This document shows, piece by piece, positions 17,796 to 25,985 of a stretch of 64,000 nt of DNA. This DNA is from JAWSVE01 sp050633885 (GTDB taxonomy: Bacteria; Pseudomonadota; Gammaproteobacteria; Pseudomonadales; Cellvibrionaceae): NCBI GenBank assembly GCA_050633885.1, contig JBOEHK010000002.1, positions 1 to 64,000 on the forward strand, written 5' to 3'. Numbering within the stretch: the first letter of the stretch is position 1; each line of letters begins with the position of its first letter. The notes below the pieces were generated by a model. The model was not told the DNA's origin and made no database searches. It saw only the letters and a list, made by a program, of their open reading frames with translations. Both the position numbers and the translations under genes were made by a program.

Positions 17796-19226
17796 ATGAT
17801 AACAAGTATCTTTGTGCAATGCTTTTGCAAACTAGCCACTAAAGATCTATTTTCTTCATACAGTGAATCAACAACACAACGGGTGAACAGCGTGTCCAGT
17901 ATCTCATTTCAATTCAGCAAAATCGCAATAGTAAAATGCTTAACACTACGGTCCGTATTGTATACAGGGGTTGGAGCATTAATTATTTTAGCTAGCGGCT
18001 GTGTGACCAATCCTGTGACGGGAAAATCTGAGCTCTCGTTAATGTCTGAGCAGCAAGAAATTGCGATGGGCAAACAAAATTATCTGCCGAGTCAGCAATC
18101 ACAAGGCGGCTTATATGTTGTTGATCCTGCCCTACAAGCTTACGTTAGCTCTGTTGGACAAAAGATTGCGCAAATAAGCCATCGACCTGAGCTGCCTTAT
18201 GAATTTGTTGTATTAAACAATGGCGTACCTAATGCGTGGGCAATGCCGGGTGGAAAAATTGCAATCAATAGGGGTTTATTAGTACAGCTAAAAGATGAAG
18301 CACAATTGGCATCTGTACTGGGGCATGAGGTCGTGCATGTGACAGCGCGTCATGCCGCAAATCAAATGACGCAAAGTACATTGCTGGGTGTAGGCACACA
18401 GGTATTGGGTGTGGCAACACGAGAGTCAGAGCTCAATCAGTTAGTCATGATGGGTGCTGGATATGGCGCTGCGGCTTGGCAGGCCAAGTATGGACGTGAT
18501 GACGAATTACAGTCCGATAAAATCGGAATGAATTATATGGTCACGCTTGGTTATGATCCGCAAGCGGCGGTTGAACTACAAGAATTGTTTGTAAAAATGA
18601 GCGAAGGAAAACAAACTGATTTTATTTCAGGATTATTTGCCAGTCATCCGCCATCGCAACAGCGCGTTGTTGCAAATCGTGAGCGAGCAAAAAAATTGTC
18701 AGGCAATAAAAGAAATAAAGCGGCATTTGATAAAGCAATGGCACAGCTAAGAAAAGATTCTGCTGCTTACACCACGCATGAACGCGCTATTGCGGCGGCA
18801 AAAAATAAAGACATGACGACAGCAATGAAGTTAGTGGAACAAGCAATTAGCCAACAACCGAAAGAAAACTTATTTTGGGAAACAAAAGCACGGCTTCATA
18901 CAATGCAGAAACAAGAAACAGAAGCACTTCGAGCTTATGATAATGCAATTCGTGCGAACCCCAATTATTTTAGCCCTTACTTAGGTCGAGGGGCATTAAA
19001 ACAATCAATGAAAGACTATACCGGTGCAGAACGAGACTTAGTAAACAGCCAACGATTTTTAAATACGCCGGTTGCAAATTATTTACTCGGAGGCGTTGCT
19101 CTGCAACAAGGTAATCGGCAAAAAGCCGTAAAATATTTTCAAGTGGCCGCATCTGCAGGTGGAGAAGTAGGACAAGCAGCGCAACAAGAGTTAGCAAAAT
19201 TAAATCCAACGCCTGCAGCGCAATAA
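17796..19226 (+). CDS. M48 family lipoprotein metallopeptidase with TPR repeats
   Basis: Envelope zinc protease related to BepA/LoiP-type M48 proteins. The signal ends LILASGCVTNP, a lipobox, and is followed by the M48 region with zinc motif HEVVH (in GHEVVHVTARHA) and a downstream Glu in DELQSDKIG. The C-terminal part (about 310-470) contains TPR-like helical repeats, as in BepA, which assists LptD assembly and degrades misassembled outer-membrane proteins. About 45 residues precede the lipoprotein signal if ATG 17796 is used; GTG 17883 or 17892 would give a more normal leader. Confidence 0.88.
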   Translation: MITSIFVQCFCKLATKDLFSSYSESTTQRVNSVSSISFQFSKIAIVKCLTLRSVLYTGVGALIILASGCVTNPVTGKSELSLMSEQQEIAMGKQNYLPSQQSQGGLYVVDPALQAYVSSVGQKIAQISHRPELPYEFVVLNNGVPNAWAMPGGKIAINRGLLVQLKDEAQLASVLGHEVVHVTARHAANQMTQSTLLGVGTQVLGVATRESELNQLVMMGAGYGAAAWQAKYGRDDELQSDKIGMNYMVTLGYDPQAAVELQELFVKMSEGKQTDFISGLFASHPPSQQRVVANRERAKKLSGNKRNKAAFDKAMAQLRKDSAAYTTHERAIAAAKNKDMTTAMKLVEQAISQQPKENLFWETKARLHTMQKQETEALRAYDNAIRANPNYFSPYLGRGALKQSMKDYTGAERDLVNSQRFLNTPVANYLLGGVALQQGNRQKAVKYFQVAASAGGEVGQAAQQELAKLNPTPAAQ

Positions 19227-19289
19227 GCACGTATTGTAAAACGAAGATTGACGAAACAGGCGAATGGTGAATGTTAAACGTTCGTTTAG

Positions 19290-19382
19290 CTAGACTTTGC
19301 AATCATCTAAGTCGATAGAGCGGACGCAGTTACGGCCAGCACTTTTTGCTTTATAAAGTGCTGTGTCGGCAGCATAAAGGAT
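19290..19382 (-). pseudogene. relic of a GGDEF-domain gene (C-terminal end)
   Basis: On the minus strand the reading frame ending in TAG at 19290 encodes AADTALYKAKSAGRNCV followed by a short tail. This is the last helix and strand of a GGDEF domain. Upstream of it the frame loses all similarity and soon meets a stop, so only about 30 codons survive. The intact diguanylate cyclase at 19977-21968 ends with a similar block, suggesting a duplicated or displaced second cyclase that has been deleted. Confidence 0.7.
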
Positions 19383-19505
19383 AAATCGACTAGGAGGCCT
19401 ACCGTTTGATTGAATGGAAAATTTCAAACAGATTATAGTTGACTAGTAGTAGAGATTAAAAAGTGTCAGTGAAGATAGCGTGGTAACATAGACAAAGATC
19501 ACACG

Positions 19506-19721
19506 CTAGCAGGCGTAGTTTTTTAATTCTTTTCGTCGCCGCTCACATTCTTTTCGAACGTTTTCACAGGCGGTTGCTTTACCTGGTGCTGTAGGCTTTC
19601 CCGATAGACAAGCACTGTTTTTTTGAGCAAGTTCAAAATCACTCATGCCTTTCATTTTAGAATTACCGCCACAGCTAGCAAGCAGTAAAAAAGAAAAAGC
19701 TATTAATAATAAACGTATCAT
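19506..19721 (-). CDS. small lipoprotein
   Basis: From ATG 19721 the product is 71 residues: a basic start, hydrophobic core and lipobox LLASC give a convincing lipoprotein signal. The mature part is about 50 residues with four further cysteines in a helical, Arg/Lys-rich C-terminus (VRKECERRRKELKNYAC), suggesting disulfides. The frame is open upstream to an ATG at 19775, but that start would bury the signal. Function unknown. Confidence 0.6.
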   Translation of the reverse strand: MIRLLLIAFSFLLLASCGGNSKMKGMSDFELAQKNSACLSGKPTAPGKATACENVRKECERRRKELKNYAC

Positions 19722-19829
19722 GATATTGCCGCCAAATAGTTTTCCAAAATTCATACTATTAAGCATAGCAGCCAAAAAGTGCTTTTCAATCGATAGGTAA
19801 GCGAGAAAAGGTTAAGAAGACGGTTTAGA

Positions 19830-19869
19830 AAATATACTAGTGGGCTAGGAAATATAGCAGTGGTCTAGG
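19830..19869. repeat. imperfect 20-bp tandem duplication
   Basis: Two adjacent 20-base units (19830-19849 and 19850-19869), both starting AAATATA and ending CTAGG, differ at three positions. They lie between the small lipoprotein and the diguanylate cyclase. Confidence 0.8.
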
Positions 19870-19976
19870 TTAAAAAGAGGTGTATTAATAAAATCAAAAG
19901 GGACAAAGCAACGATTTTTTTAAAGTCGTAATTTTTCAAAACTGAAAGACTTCAAAACGTTAAGATTTTAAAGCAA

Positions 19977-21968
19977 TCAGAAAAGTTCGGCTGATCGTTC
20001 AGCAATTTGAACGCAGTTTCTACCGGAATTTTTGGCATGATATAAAGCAGAGTCTGCAGCTTTGAGCAATTCTTTATAGCTATTTTCACTAGAAGGAATC
20101 CAAGAAGCAACACCGGCGCTTACAGTGAGGCCAATACGTTTACCCTCAAATGTAAAATCAATTGCTTCAACGGCAATACGGCAATTTTCAGCAACCTGTG
20201 TTGCCTCTTCTAAGTCGCCACCAGGTAGAATAAAAACAAATTCTTCTCCACCATAACGAGCCAACAAATCAGAGGGGCGTCTTATCCCGGACTTTAATGC
20301 GTAAGCCGTTTCTCGAATACATTCATCTCCTATGACATGCCCAAAATTATCATTGATGGGCTTAAAATTATCTATATCGGCAATGATAACGGCTAACGGT
20401 TGTTTAATACGGAAGGCGCGTTTACATTCTTCAATCAATTTATCATCAAAATAACGACGGTTATGTATGCCTGATAAAGGATCAGTAACAGAAAGTTTCG
20501 TTAAGGTCGCATTCATACCTTCTAGTTTAGTTTTTGTCGCTTCCAGTTGTTGAGTTCTTAATTCAACTTCACGTTCAAGATTTTCATTCATTCGTTTATG
20601 AACATCTAACGTTTCTAGTTGTGCTTTAAGTCTTTCCCTTCTCTCGTCACTCACTCGCTTAGTGAGTAACAAAGATTCTTGCTGTGCTTCTTCTCGTGTT
20701 TTTTTAACGTCATTAATACGATAAGCAAGAGCAAAAGACAAAAATACTAATTCAAGAATGATACCGAACATTTGCGAATATCGATTGAATGAATTGAAAG
20801 GCAAAAACCCATAAAGGGCTAAAACAAAAATAAACGAAAATACAATAAAAATAGACCAAGCAAACATAAATATGATGGCATCAATATTCTTTTTAAAAGA
20901 TAGAGATAACGCTAATATGACGCCAAAACCTGAAGAGAGAAAAGCCAAAAGGCTGAGAAGAGTAACAACCCATGCGTCTTCAGAGACTAACGAAATCGCT
21001 AGCATTATTCCCCATAAAATAAGAAAAATATCGTTACCTATAATAAAGGACTTATGGTATTCCTTAAGATTTAAAAAATCTCTTATAAAGAATATCATTG
21101 TGATGAATGCTAGCGATGAAAATATTGGAAATGCTTTAAATTTTAACCAAGAAAAATCATTCCAAATATGGCTATAACCTACTCCAGAAGCAGCTAATAG
21201 ATAAAACGTAACAGCAATAATATAAGCGGAATAATAAAAATATGAACGCTCTTTGAGAGCCCAGCATAAACTTATATTATAAAGCAGCATGACCAAAAGA
21301 CTGCCAATCGCAGCACCTATCACAAGCGTATCAAGTACATCGGATTTGATAAAATCCTTTTCTGTCATGATAGAACCAGGAAAAGTTAGTAAATTACTTG
21401 ATCGTATTTCTAACAAGACCGTAACCGCATCACTCTTGACTTCAGGTAATGGAAAAACAAATTGTCGAGAGTTGAAGTATCGCTCTGAGACTGGGTAATC
21501 AATCCCAATGGGTTTGCTACTCCAGAGCTCGCCAGTGTCATGGTTCAATGTATGGATCTGAGCGTGTTCTAGCAGTGCCCAAGTGAGCACAAAAACCCAG
21601 CTTTCCAGTTCTGAAGCATCGTGGATATCTTGAGGATGAAGCTTGAATGTAAACCAAAGAGAAGCATCTCTTGAGGTTGGTACTATTGAAGCGCTATCAA
21701 ACTCTCGCCATAAAGTGACGTCTGTTGATTCGAGAATTTGTTCAGGTGTTAAATGCTCTTTTGTCGAATAGAAATAAGGACGATCGATGTTAATTTTTGA
21801 ATTTTTTTCAGGGTACGATTTTCCGTAAAGTGAGTAAGCAGGTGACTTGTCAACATTAAGAGCCTCAGACGCGTTTGGCAGAGCAGCCATGACAATCAAA
21901 AACAAACACAGGTACACAGCCTGAGAGGCAGTGCGGTGTTGTTTAGAATGTACCTGGCTTATCAGCAT
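19977..21968 (-). CDS. 7TM-DISM diguanylate cyclase
   Basis: 663-residue membrane enzyme making cyclic di-GMP. An N-terminal signal is followed by a periplasmic 7TMR-DISMED2-like sensor (about 40-205), seven hydrophobic helices (about 213-410), a coiled-coil linker (about 415-485) and a GGDEF domain. The active-site motif is RYGGEEF, and an RxxD product-inhibition site (RPSD) lies five residues upstream, so the enzyme looks active and feedback-regulated. The periplasmic domain often senses carbohydrates or related ligands, but none can be named. It ends ADSALYHAKNSGRNCV, a block closely similar to the relic at 19290-19382. Confidence 0.92.
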   Translation of the reverse strand: MLISQVHSKQHRTASQAVYLCLFLIVMAALPNASEALNVDKSPAYSLYGKSYPEKNSKINIDRPYFYSTKEHLTPEQILESTDVTLWREFDSASIVPTSRDASLWFTFKLHPQDIHDASELESWVFVLTWALLEHAQIHTLNHDTGELWSSKPIGIDYPVSERYFNSRQFVFPLPEVKSDAVTVLLEIRSSNLLTFPGSIMTEKDFIKSDVLDTLVIGAAIGSLLVMLLYNISLCWALKERSYFYYSAYIIAVTFYLLAASGVGYSHIWNDFSWLKFKAFPIFSSLAFITMIFFIRDFLNLKEYHKSFIIGNDIFLILWGIMLAISLVSEDAWVVTLLSLLAFLSSGFGVILALSLSFKKNIDAIIFMFAWSIFIVFSFIFVLALYGFLPFNSFNRYSQMFGIILELVFLSFALAYRINDVKKTREEAQQESLLLTKRVSDERRERLKAQLETLDVHKRMNENLEREVELRTQQLEATKTKLEGMNATLTKLSVTDPLSGIHNRRYFDDKLIEECKRAFRIKQPLAVIIADIDNFKPINDNFGHVIGDECIRETAYALKSGIRRPSDLLARYGGEEFVFILPGGDLEEATQVAENCRIAVEAIDFTFEGKRIGLTVSAGVASWIPSSENSYKELLKAADSALYHAKNSGRNCVQIAERSAELF

Positions 21969-22529
21969 AACGGGTCCATCAATGTCGAATACGCGTAAAA
22001 AATGAGTGTGTCGTTAGACTCAAGCCCAATTCACGAATCTATAGAGGCCTTTATGTTAACTGCATCACAAAACATTACATTCGGATACTGATTAGCAGTG
22101 CTTAGTCTTGTGTGAACGGTTTACAAACTGATCTAAGCATTCGTTTTAGGTATAAGTTTTTTAAAAAACTAACGAAATAATTTAAGTATCTGGCAGATAA
22201 AGTTATTCCGAGCCTTTAGAAAATTAAGATTGAAAATATAGGTGCTTAATCAATAAAAGGTTTTGCAATTAAAGGGATGGCGATCAAATCAGAAAAAATA
22301 AGTTCGACTGATTGGTAGCGAAACCTACCAATAACAATTGAGAAGACGCTGGTTTTACGGCAATTATCAAAAAATGCATTTTAATGGCCGTGACGTAAGT
22401 GGTGCATTGCTTATTAGTTTTATTTTAAAAAGTTTAAAGACTTTTTGAGTTATAAAATAATTTTTTTAAAATGAAATTTAAATTATTTTGGAAAATAAAT
22501 AACGTATTAAAACGGCAATCAATAAAATG
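21969..22529. other. 561-base intergenic region with one hairpin
   Basis: AT-rich sequence upstream of the diguanylate cyclase and beyond the truncated rnr fragment. I see no gene. An 8-bp inverted repeat ATTGGTAG/CTACCAAT (22311-22318 and 22325-22332) could be a hairpin or operator. The part next to the rnr fragment is extremely A/T-rich. Confidence 0.5.
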
Positions 22530-23738
22530 TTAAAAAATAGCGGCGGCTGCGCTAATCGTCATTTCACAAACCACAACCAAACGATCGACTTCTGGCTTTA
22601 AGGAGCACAAACCATTAGACAGCGCTTCTGGCAACATGGGAATAACATGGTCGGGAAAATAAACCGAAGTCCCTCTAAGTAGCGCTTCTTGATCAAGCGC
22701 AGAGCCCGGCTTTACATAGCTTGATACGCCGGCTATTGCGACCCACAATGCCCAGCCTTTTGGCTTTCCACTTTTTGTAAATTGCGCTTCACAATAAACC
22801 GCATCATCAAAGTCGCGGGCATCTTCACCGTCGATAGTGACAAATGGTAATTGACGTAAATCAACCCGATACTGCTTGGATGCATCATCGACCTCTTCAC
22901 CTAAAGCGTTTGCTTGGTCCGTTACCGCTTGAGGCCAATTGTGAGGAATATTATGACTGCGTATGGCAACATCAATTTCCATGCCCGGCACCATATGATC
23001 ACCCAAGACCTGAGCTATGGTACCGGCGGGCGGATTTTTTCGTCCCGGTTGCTGAGTAATTTTTACAATGACATATTGGCCAGACTGCGCTCGGACTTTT
23101 TCATCACTAGCAATTAAAATATTGTGATTAATCCGCGTGTTATCTGGCCGAACTAACTGAATACCATTCTCTTTATAGTAGCGACCAGCCACTTCTTGGG
23201 TGTTGTGGCCAATAACTTCTACGATCGAACCCTCTCCTCGGCCTTTAAAACCAAGCCCAGTTTTGCGTACTAATACTTCGTCGCCATCAAACACTTTTTG
23301 CATTTGCCGCGACGGCAGATACAAATCATCCCCACCTTGGTTGGGGATAAACCACCCATAACCATCACGATGTCCACTCACACGCCCAGCGAGCAAATCC
23401 ATTTTATCCACACGACCATAGGCTTTGCGCCGATCGCGGATAAGCTGGCCATCGCGCTCCATAGCGATTAAACGACGGCGAAGGCCTTCTTGATCATCGA
23501 AATCGTGTAGGTTTAAGAGCTGGGATAATTGGTCGTGATTGAGTGGCGACCCCGCTTTATCAAGCTGTTCTAGAATATATTCACGGCTGGGGATAGGATT
23601 CTCGTACTTAGCGGCTTCCCTTTTGGCAAAGGGATCTTTCTTTAAAGGTTTATTCTTATGAGTTTTGCTTTCTTCTTTCTCAATGGATAATAACTCTTTC
23701 AGTTTTTCCAGTATTGTTACAAAAGGTTCGTATAATTT
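22530..23738 (-). pseudogene. rnr: ribonuclease R fragment truncated at both ends
   Basis: An open frame of about 400 codons encodes the N-terminal half of RNase R: the start of homology (DPFAKREAAKYENPIPSREY, about 23636), a winged-helix region, cold-shock domains (AGRVSGHRDGYGWFIP) and the beginning of the RNB nuclease domain with the metal site DGEDARDFDDAV. Homology stops abruptly after CEMTISAA and a stop follows, so most of the RNB domain and the S1 domain are missing. At the 5' end the frame reaches an upstream stop without ATG, GTG or TTG before the homologous region; the first ATG (23462) is internal. Few or no disabling mutations inside suggest a recent partial duplication or deletion. 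It could still make a truncated protein from 23462. Confidence 0.8.
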
Positions 23739-23867
23739 TCAACGCCTTGACCATTCAATCTGAGTGAATCCCGCCATAAATCTTTGACTTTAATACATGT
23801 CAGACCAGTTAATGCTACTATACGTCTTCAGTCTTTAGCTTGCATCCTATCAATTTAAATAAGCCCC

Positions 23868-24455
23868 ATGCCAAAAATTGTTGATCATAAGAAACGGCAG
23901 CAAGAAATTGCTTCGGCAGCTTTTGTGACTGTCAGCAAATTAGGTATAGCCAGCACAACCATGCGAGCAGTTGCTGAAAAAGCTAACTGCACTACTGGAG
24001 CGATACTTCATTATTTTAAGAGCAAGGATGACATTCTTATTGCTGCCTTAAACTTTTCACACGAAAGAACCGCCGTTCGCATGAGAGCTTTAATTAAAGT
24101 CGATGCACCCCATTTAATCTACCATCTTTGTGCAGAAGCTTTACCCCTTGAAGGCGAACATAAAGAAGAGTGGCGAGTGTGGATGGAGTTTTGGGGGCAT
24201 GCCATTCGACACCCAGACTTACAAAAAATCAATAAACAACGCTATAGGCATTGGCTTTCTGGCATCAAAATGGCCCTACAAAAAGGAATTGAGCGCTCAG
24301 AATTGAAGAAAAATTTAACAGTCAGCCAAGAAACCTTGGCAATTGCGGCATTGATTGATGGCCTAGGCATACAAGCAATGCTCGATCCCAAGCGCTTACC
24401 TTCCAATGTTCAGCTGAACATTATTAAACAACACCTCAATCGACTCCAAGCTTAG
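23868..24455 (+). CDS. TetR-family transcriptional regulator
   Basis: 195-residue repressor. The N-terminal helix-turn-helix is standard (TTMRAVAEKANCTTGAILHY, about residues 31-50), and the C-terminal ligand domain resembles the BetI-type group (WRVWMEFWGHAIRHP). It is followed 100 bases later on the same strand by a DUF5360-like membrane protein, with a perfect long palindrome between them that is the obvious operator candidate. The ligand is unknown. It may repress the downstream gene. Confidence 0.88.
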   Translation: MPKIVDHKKRQQEIASAAFVTVSKLGIASTTMRAVAEKANCTTGAILHYFKSKDDILIAALNFSHERTAVRMRALIKVDAPHLIYHLCAEALPLEGEHKEEWRVWMEFWGHAIRHPDLQKINKQRYRHWLSGIKMALQKGIERSELKKNLTVSQETLAIAALIDGLGIQAMLDPKRLPSNVQLNIIKQHLNRLQA

Positions 24456-24504
24456 GCTCTAATAATTTAATTGCCGACTCAAATCATATAAAAATTTATT
24501 TTGA

Positions 24505-24532
24505 TTTATTTATAACATGTGTTATAAATAAA
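24505..24532. promoter_or_regulatory. 28-bp palindrome, candidate TetR operator
   Basis: Two perfect 13-base arms (TTTATTTATAACA and TGTTATAAATAAA) with a 2-base spacer TG. It sits about 50 bases after the TetR gene and 22 bases before the next gene's start, overlapping its probable promoter, the expected place for a repressor site. Confidence 0.7.
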
Positions 24533-24554
24533 GGATCAATAACAGAGAAATAAG

Positions 24555-25007
24555 ATGATCAACATAGACAGCTCGTATTTTAAACCACCAAAGTTTTTGA
24601 CCGCGTTCTTACTCATTGTAGATATCCAAATGCTTCTATATTGGTTTTCTTCACTAGTCCGGCTTCTGTGGCCCTCGACCTTGCCAAATGAAAACTTATA
24701 CAATGACTATTACAACCCAATAATGATTGCTTGGAATTGGTCCTTTTTTCCAATGGATATGGTCTTATCAATTACAGGATTGTGGAGTGTCTATTTGCTA
24801 CGAAGAAAAAATCAAAACTGGCGTTTACTCGCGGTATTTTCTTTGGCATTAACCTTTTGTGCTGGGCTGATGGCCGTATCATTTTGGGCAATACGCTTAG
24901 AATTTGATTTAGTTTGGTGGGGGTTTAACTTGGCTTATATATTAGGTGCAATTTGGTTTATTCCTCAACTTATGGCTAAAGAAAACAATTTACCAATAAA
25001 AAACTAA
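24555..25007 (+). CDS. four-helix membrane protein, DUF5360/YvaD-like
   Basis: 150-residue inner-membrane protein with four hydrophobic segments (about 14-36, 54-78, 88-110, 115-138). The early block FLTAFLLIVDIQMLLYW and the NPIMIAWNWSFFPMD block recall the DUF5360/YvaD family, whose function is unknown. It lies directly behind the 28-bp palindrome and the TetR gene, so it is probably the regulator's target. Confidence 0.65.
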   Translation: MINIDSSYFKPPKFLTAFLLIVDIQMLLYWFSSLVRLLWPSTLPNENLYNDYYNPIMIAWNWSFFPMDMVLSITGLWSVYLLRRKNQNWRLLAVFSLALTFCAGLMAVSFWAIRLEFDLVWWGFNLAYILGAIWFIPQLMAKENNLPIKN

Positions 25008-25186
25008 TTTACACTTAGAGTTTTTTCTATAAGGGTGCACTACTGATTGTCTTTTTCTTCCTCAATAGGTAATAACGAATTAGTTTTTTATTTTGTCAAT
25101 CTAGAGTTGTTTTTAAACAAAAGGGGCTTGGCTTAAAAGCGCCGTGACGCAGTGCGACATATCAAAACGATCCGCACCACTCTGTA

Positions 25187-25330
25187 TTAATCGATTACAA
25201 GTCCAAATCGAACCCCATCACCACGAACAGCTCTAATTCGCTTTCCTTCATAGGATTCATTCAAGCTACCTCTGCCCACCCTATACAGCTTCGCCTGGAA
25301 TTCATGGGAATACGACAAACCCCCAAACAT
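25187..25330 (-). pseudogene. possible C-terminal fragment, SUMF1- or DUF1566-like
   Basis: A 47-codon frame, with a stop directly before its ATG, encodes YRVGRGSLNESYEGKRIRAV and then GDGVRFGLVID. The GRGS...RIRAVRG...VRFGL pattern is like the final strand pair of formylglycine-generating-enzyme-like or Lcl (DUF1566) domains, which are usually 150 residues or more. The rest is missing, so a gene remnant is likely. The match is tentative. Confidence 0.3.
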
Positions 25331-25920
25331 CTAGCCATAATGTCAGAAAACAAAAATATTATCTTTATTAATAGAGCGCTGAAGAATACTAAAGGTAAGA
25401 GCGTGAAATAATTCCCACAATTTTGGCATGAATTTTCACCAAAACTAATACGAAGCAATAGGGGAATAACACTACAAAAATAACAAAACAGGGCTTTCAT
25501 ATCCCAGAGAATGACAAACTCTAAGAAACAAAACCAATGTGACTACCATACCAATCAATAATTTTAAGATTTTGGGTGTTAACTATAACCACTAAAAACA
25601 GCAAAAATTATAAAGCCCCAACTTAGAAAATAGCTCAGTATCATGAAAAGTGTAATTAAACGAAGCCAGTCAGCGTAACTCACTCTAGCAAGCGCCAACA
25701 TAGGCCGTGGCTTATCGATGAGTTTATGGAACACTTTATGGCGTATTTTATGGCGTCGTGGTTTGGAAATAGGAGCACATATCTTCAAGTTGAGATCCCA
25801 AGGCGTCACAACGTGATAGCGTGAAGGTTCGAAGAGATCGAATAAGAGAAAATAACAGATGGGCATTCGAGGCCTTAATCTGGGAGTGAATCAAATCGAG
25901 ATATGAACACGAATGAAAAA

Positions 25921-25952
25921 AGGCAGTAATACATAAAGGCAGTAATACATAA
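25921..25952. repeat. perfect 16-bp tandem duplication
   Basis: AGGCAGTAATACATAA occurs twice head to tail (25921-25936, 25937-25952), about 34 bases before the uvrD start and thus within or near its promoter/leader. Confidence 0.95.
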
Positions 25953-25985
25953 ACGTAGGAGTCTGTATTTTGGTACAATCTCAGG

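Larger units (their letters stand above)
25008..25985. other. about 1 kb of apparently decayed DNA
   Basis: No convincing intact gene. Several short minus-strand open frames look like fragments (25261-25500, 25579-25866), including one ending in a hydrophobic helix. A recognisable C-terminal fragment is given separately at 25187-25330, and a 16-bp tandem repeat sits at 25921-25952. The uvrD promoter should lie near the right end. Confidence 0.5.

Noticed and set aside
25261..25500. Minus-strand 79-codon hydrophobic frame with several cysteines
   Set aside because: It overlaps the better-supported SUMF1/DUF1566-like fragment in another frame and has an unlikely Arg/Cys-rich end; probably chance or decay.
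25579..25866. Minus-strand 95-codon frame ending in a hydrophobic helix
   Set aside because: No ribosome site and no recognised similarity; the overlapping frame 25748-26017 competes for the same DNA and runs into uvrD.
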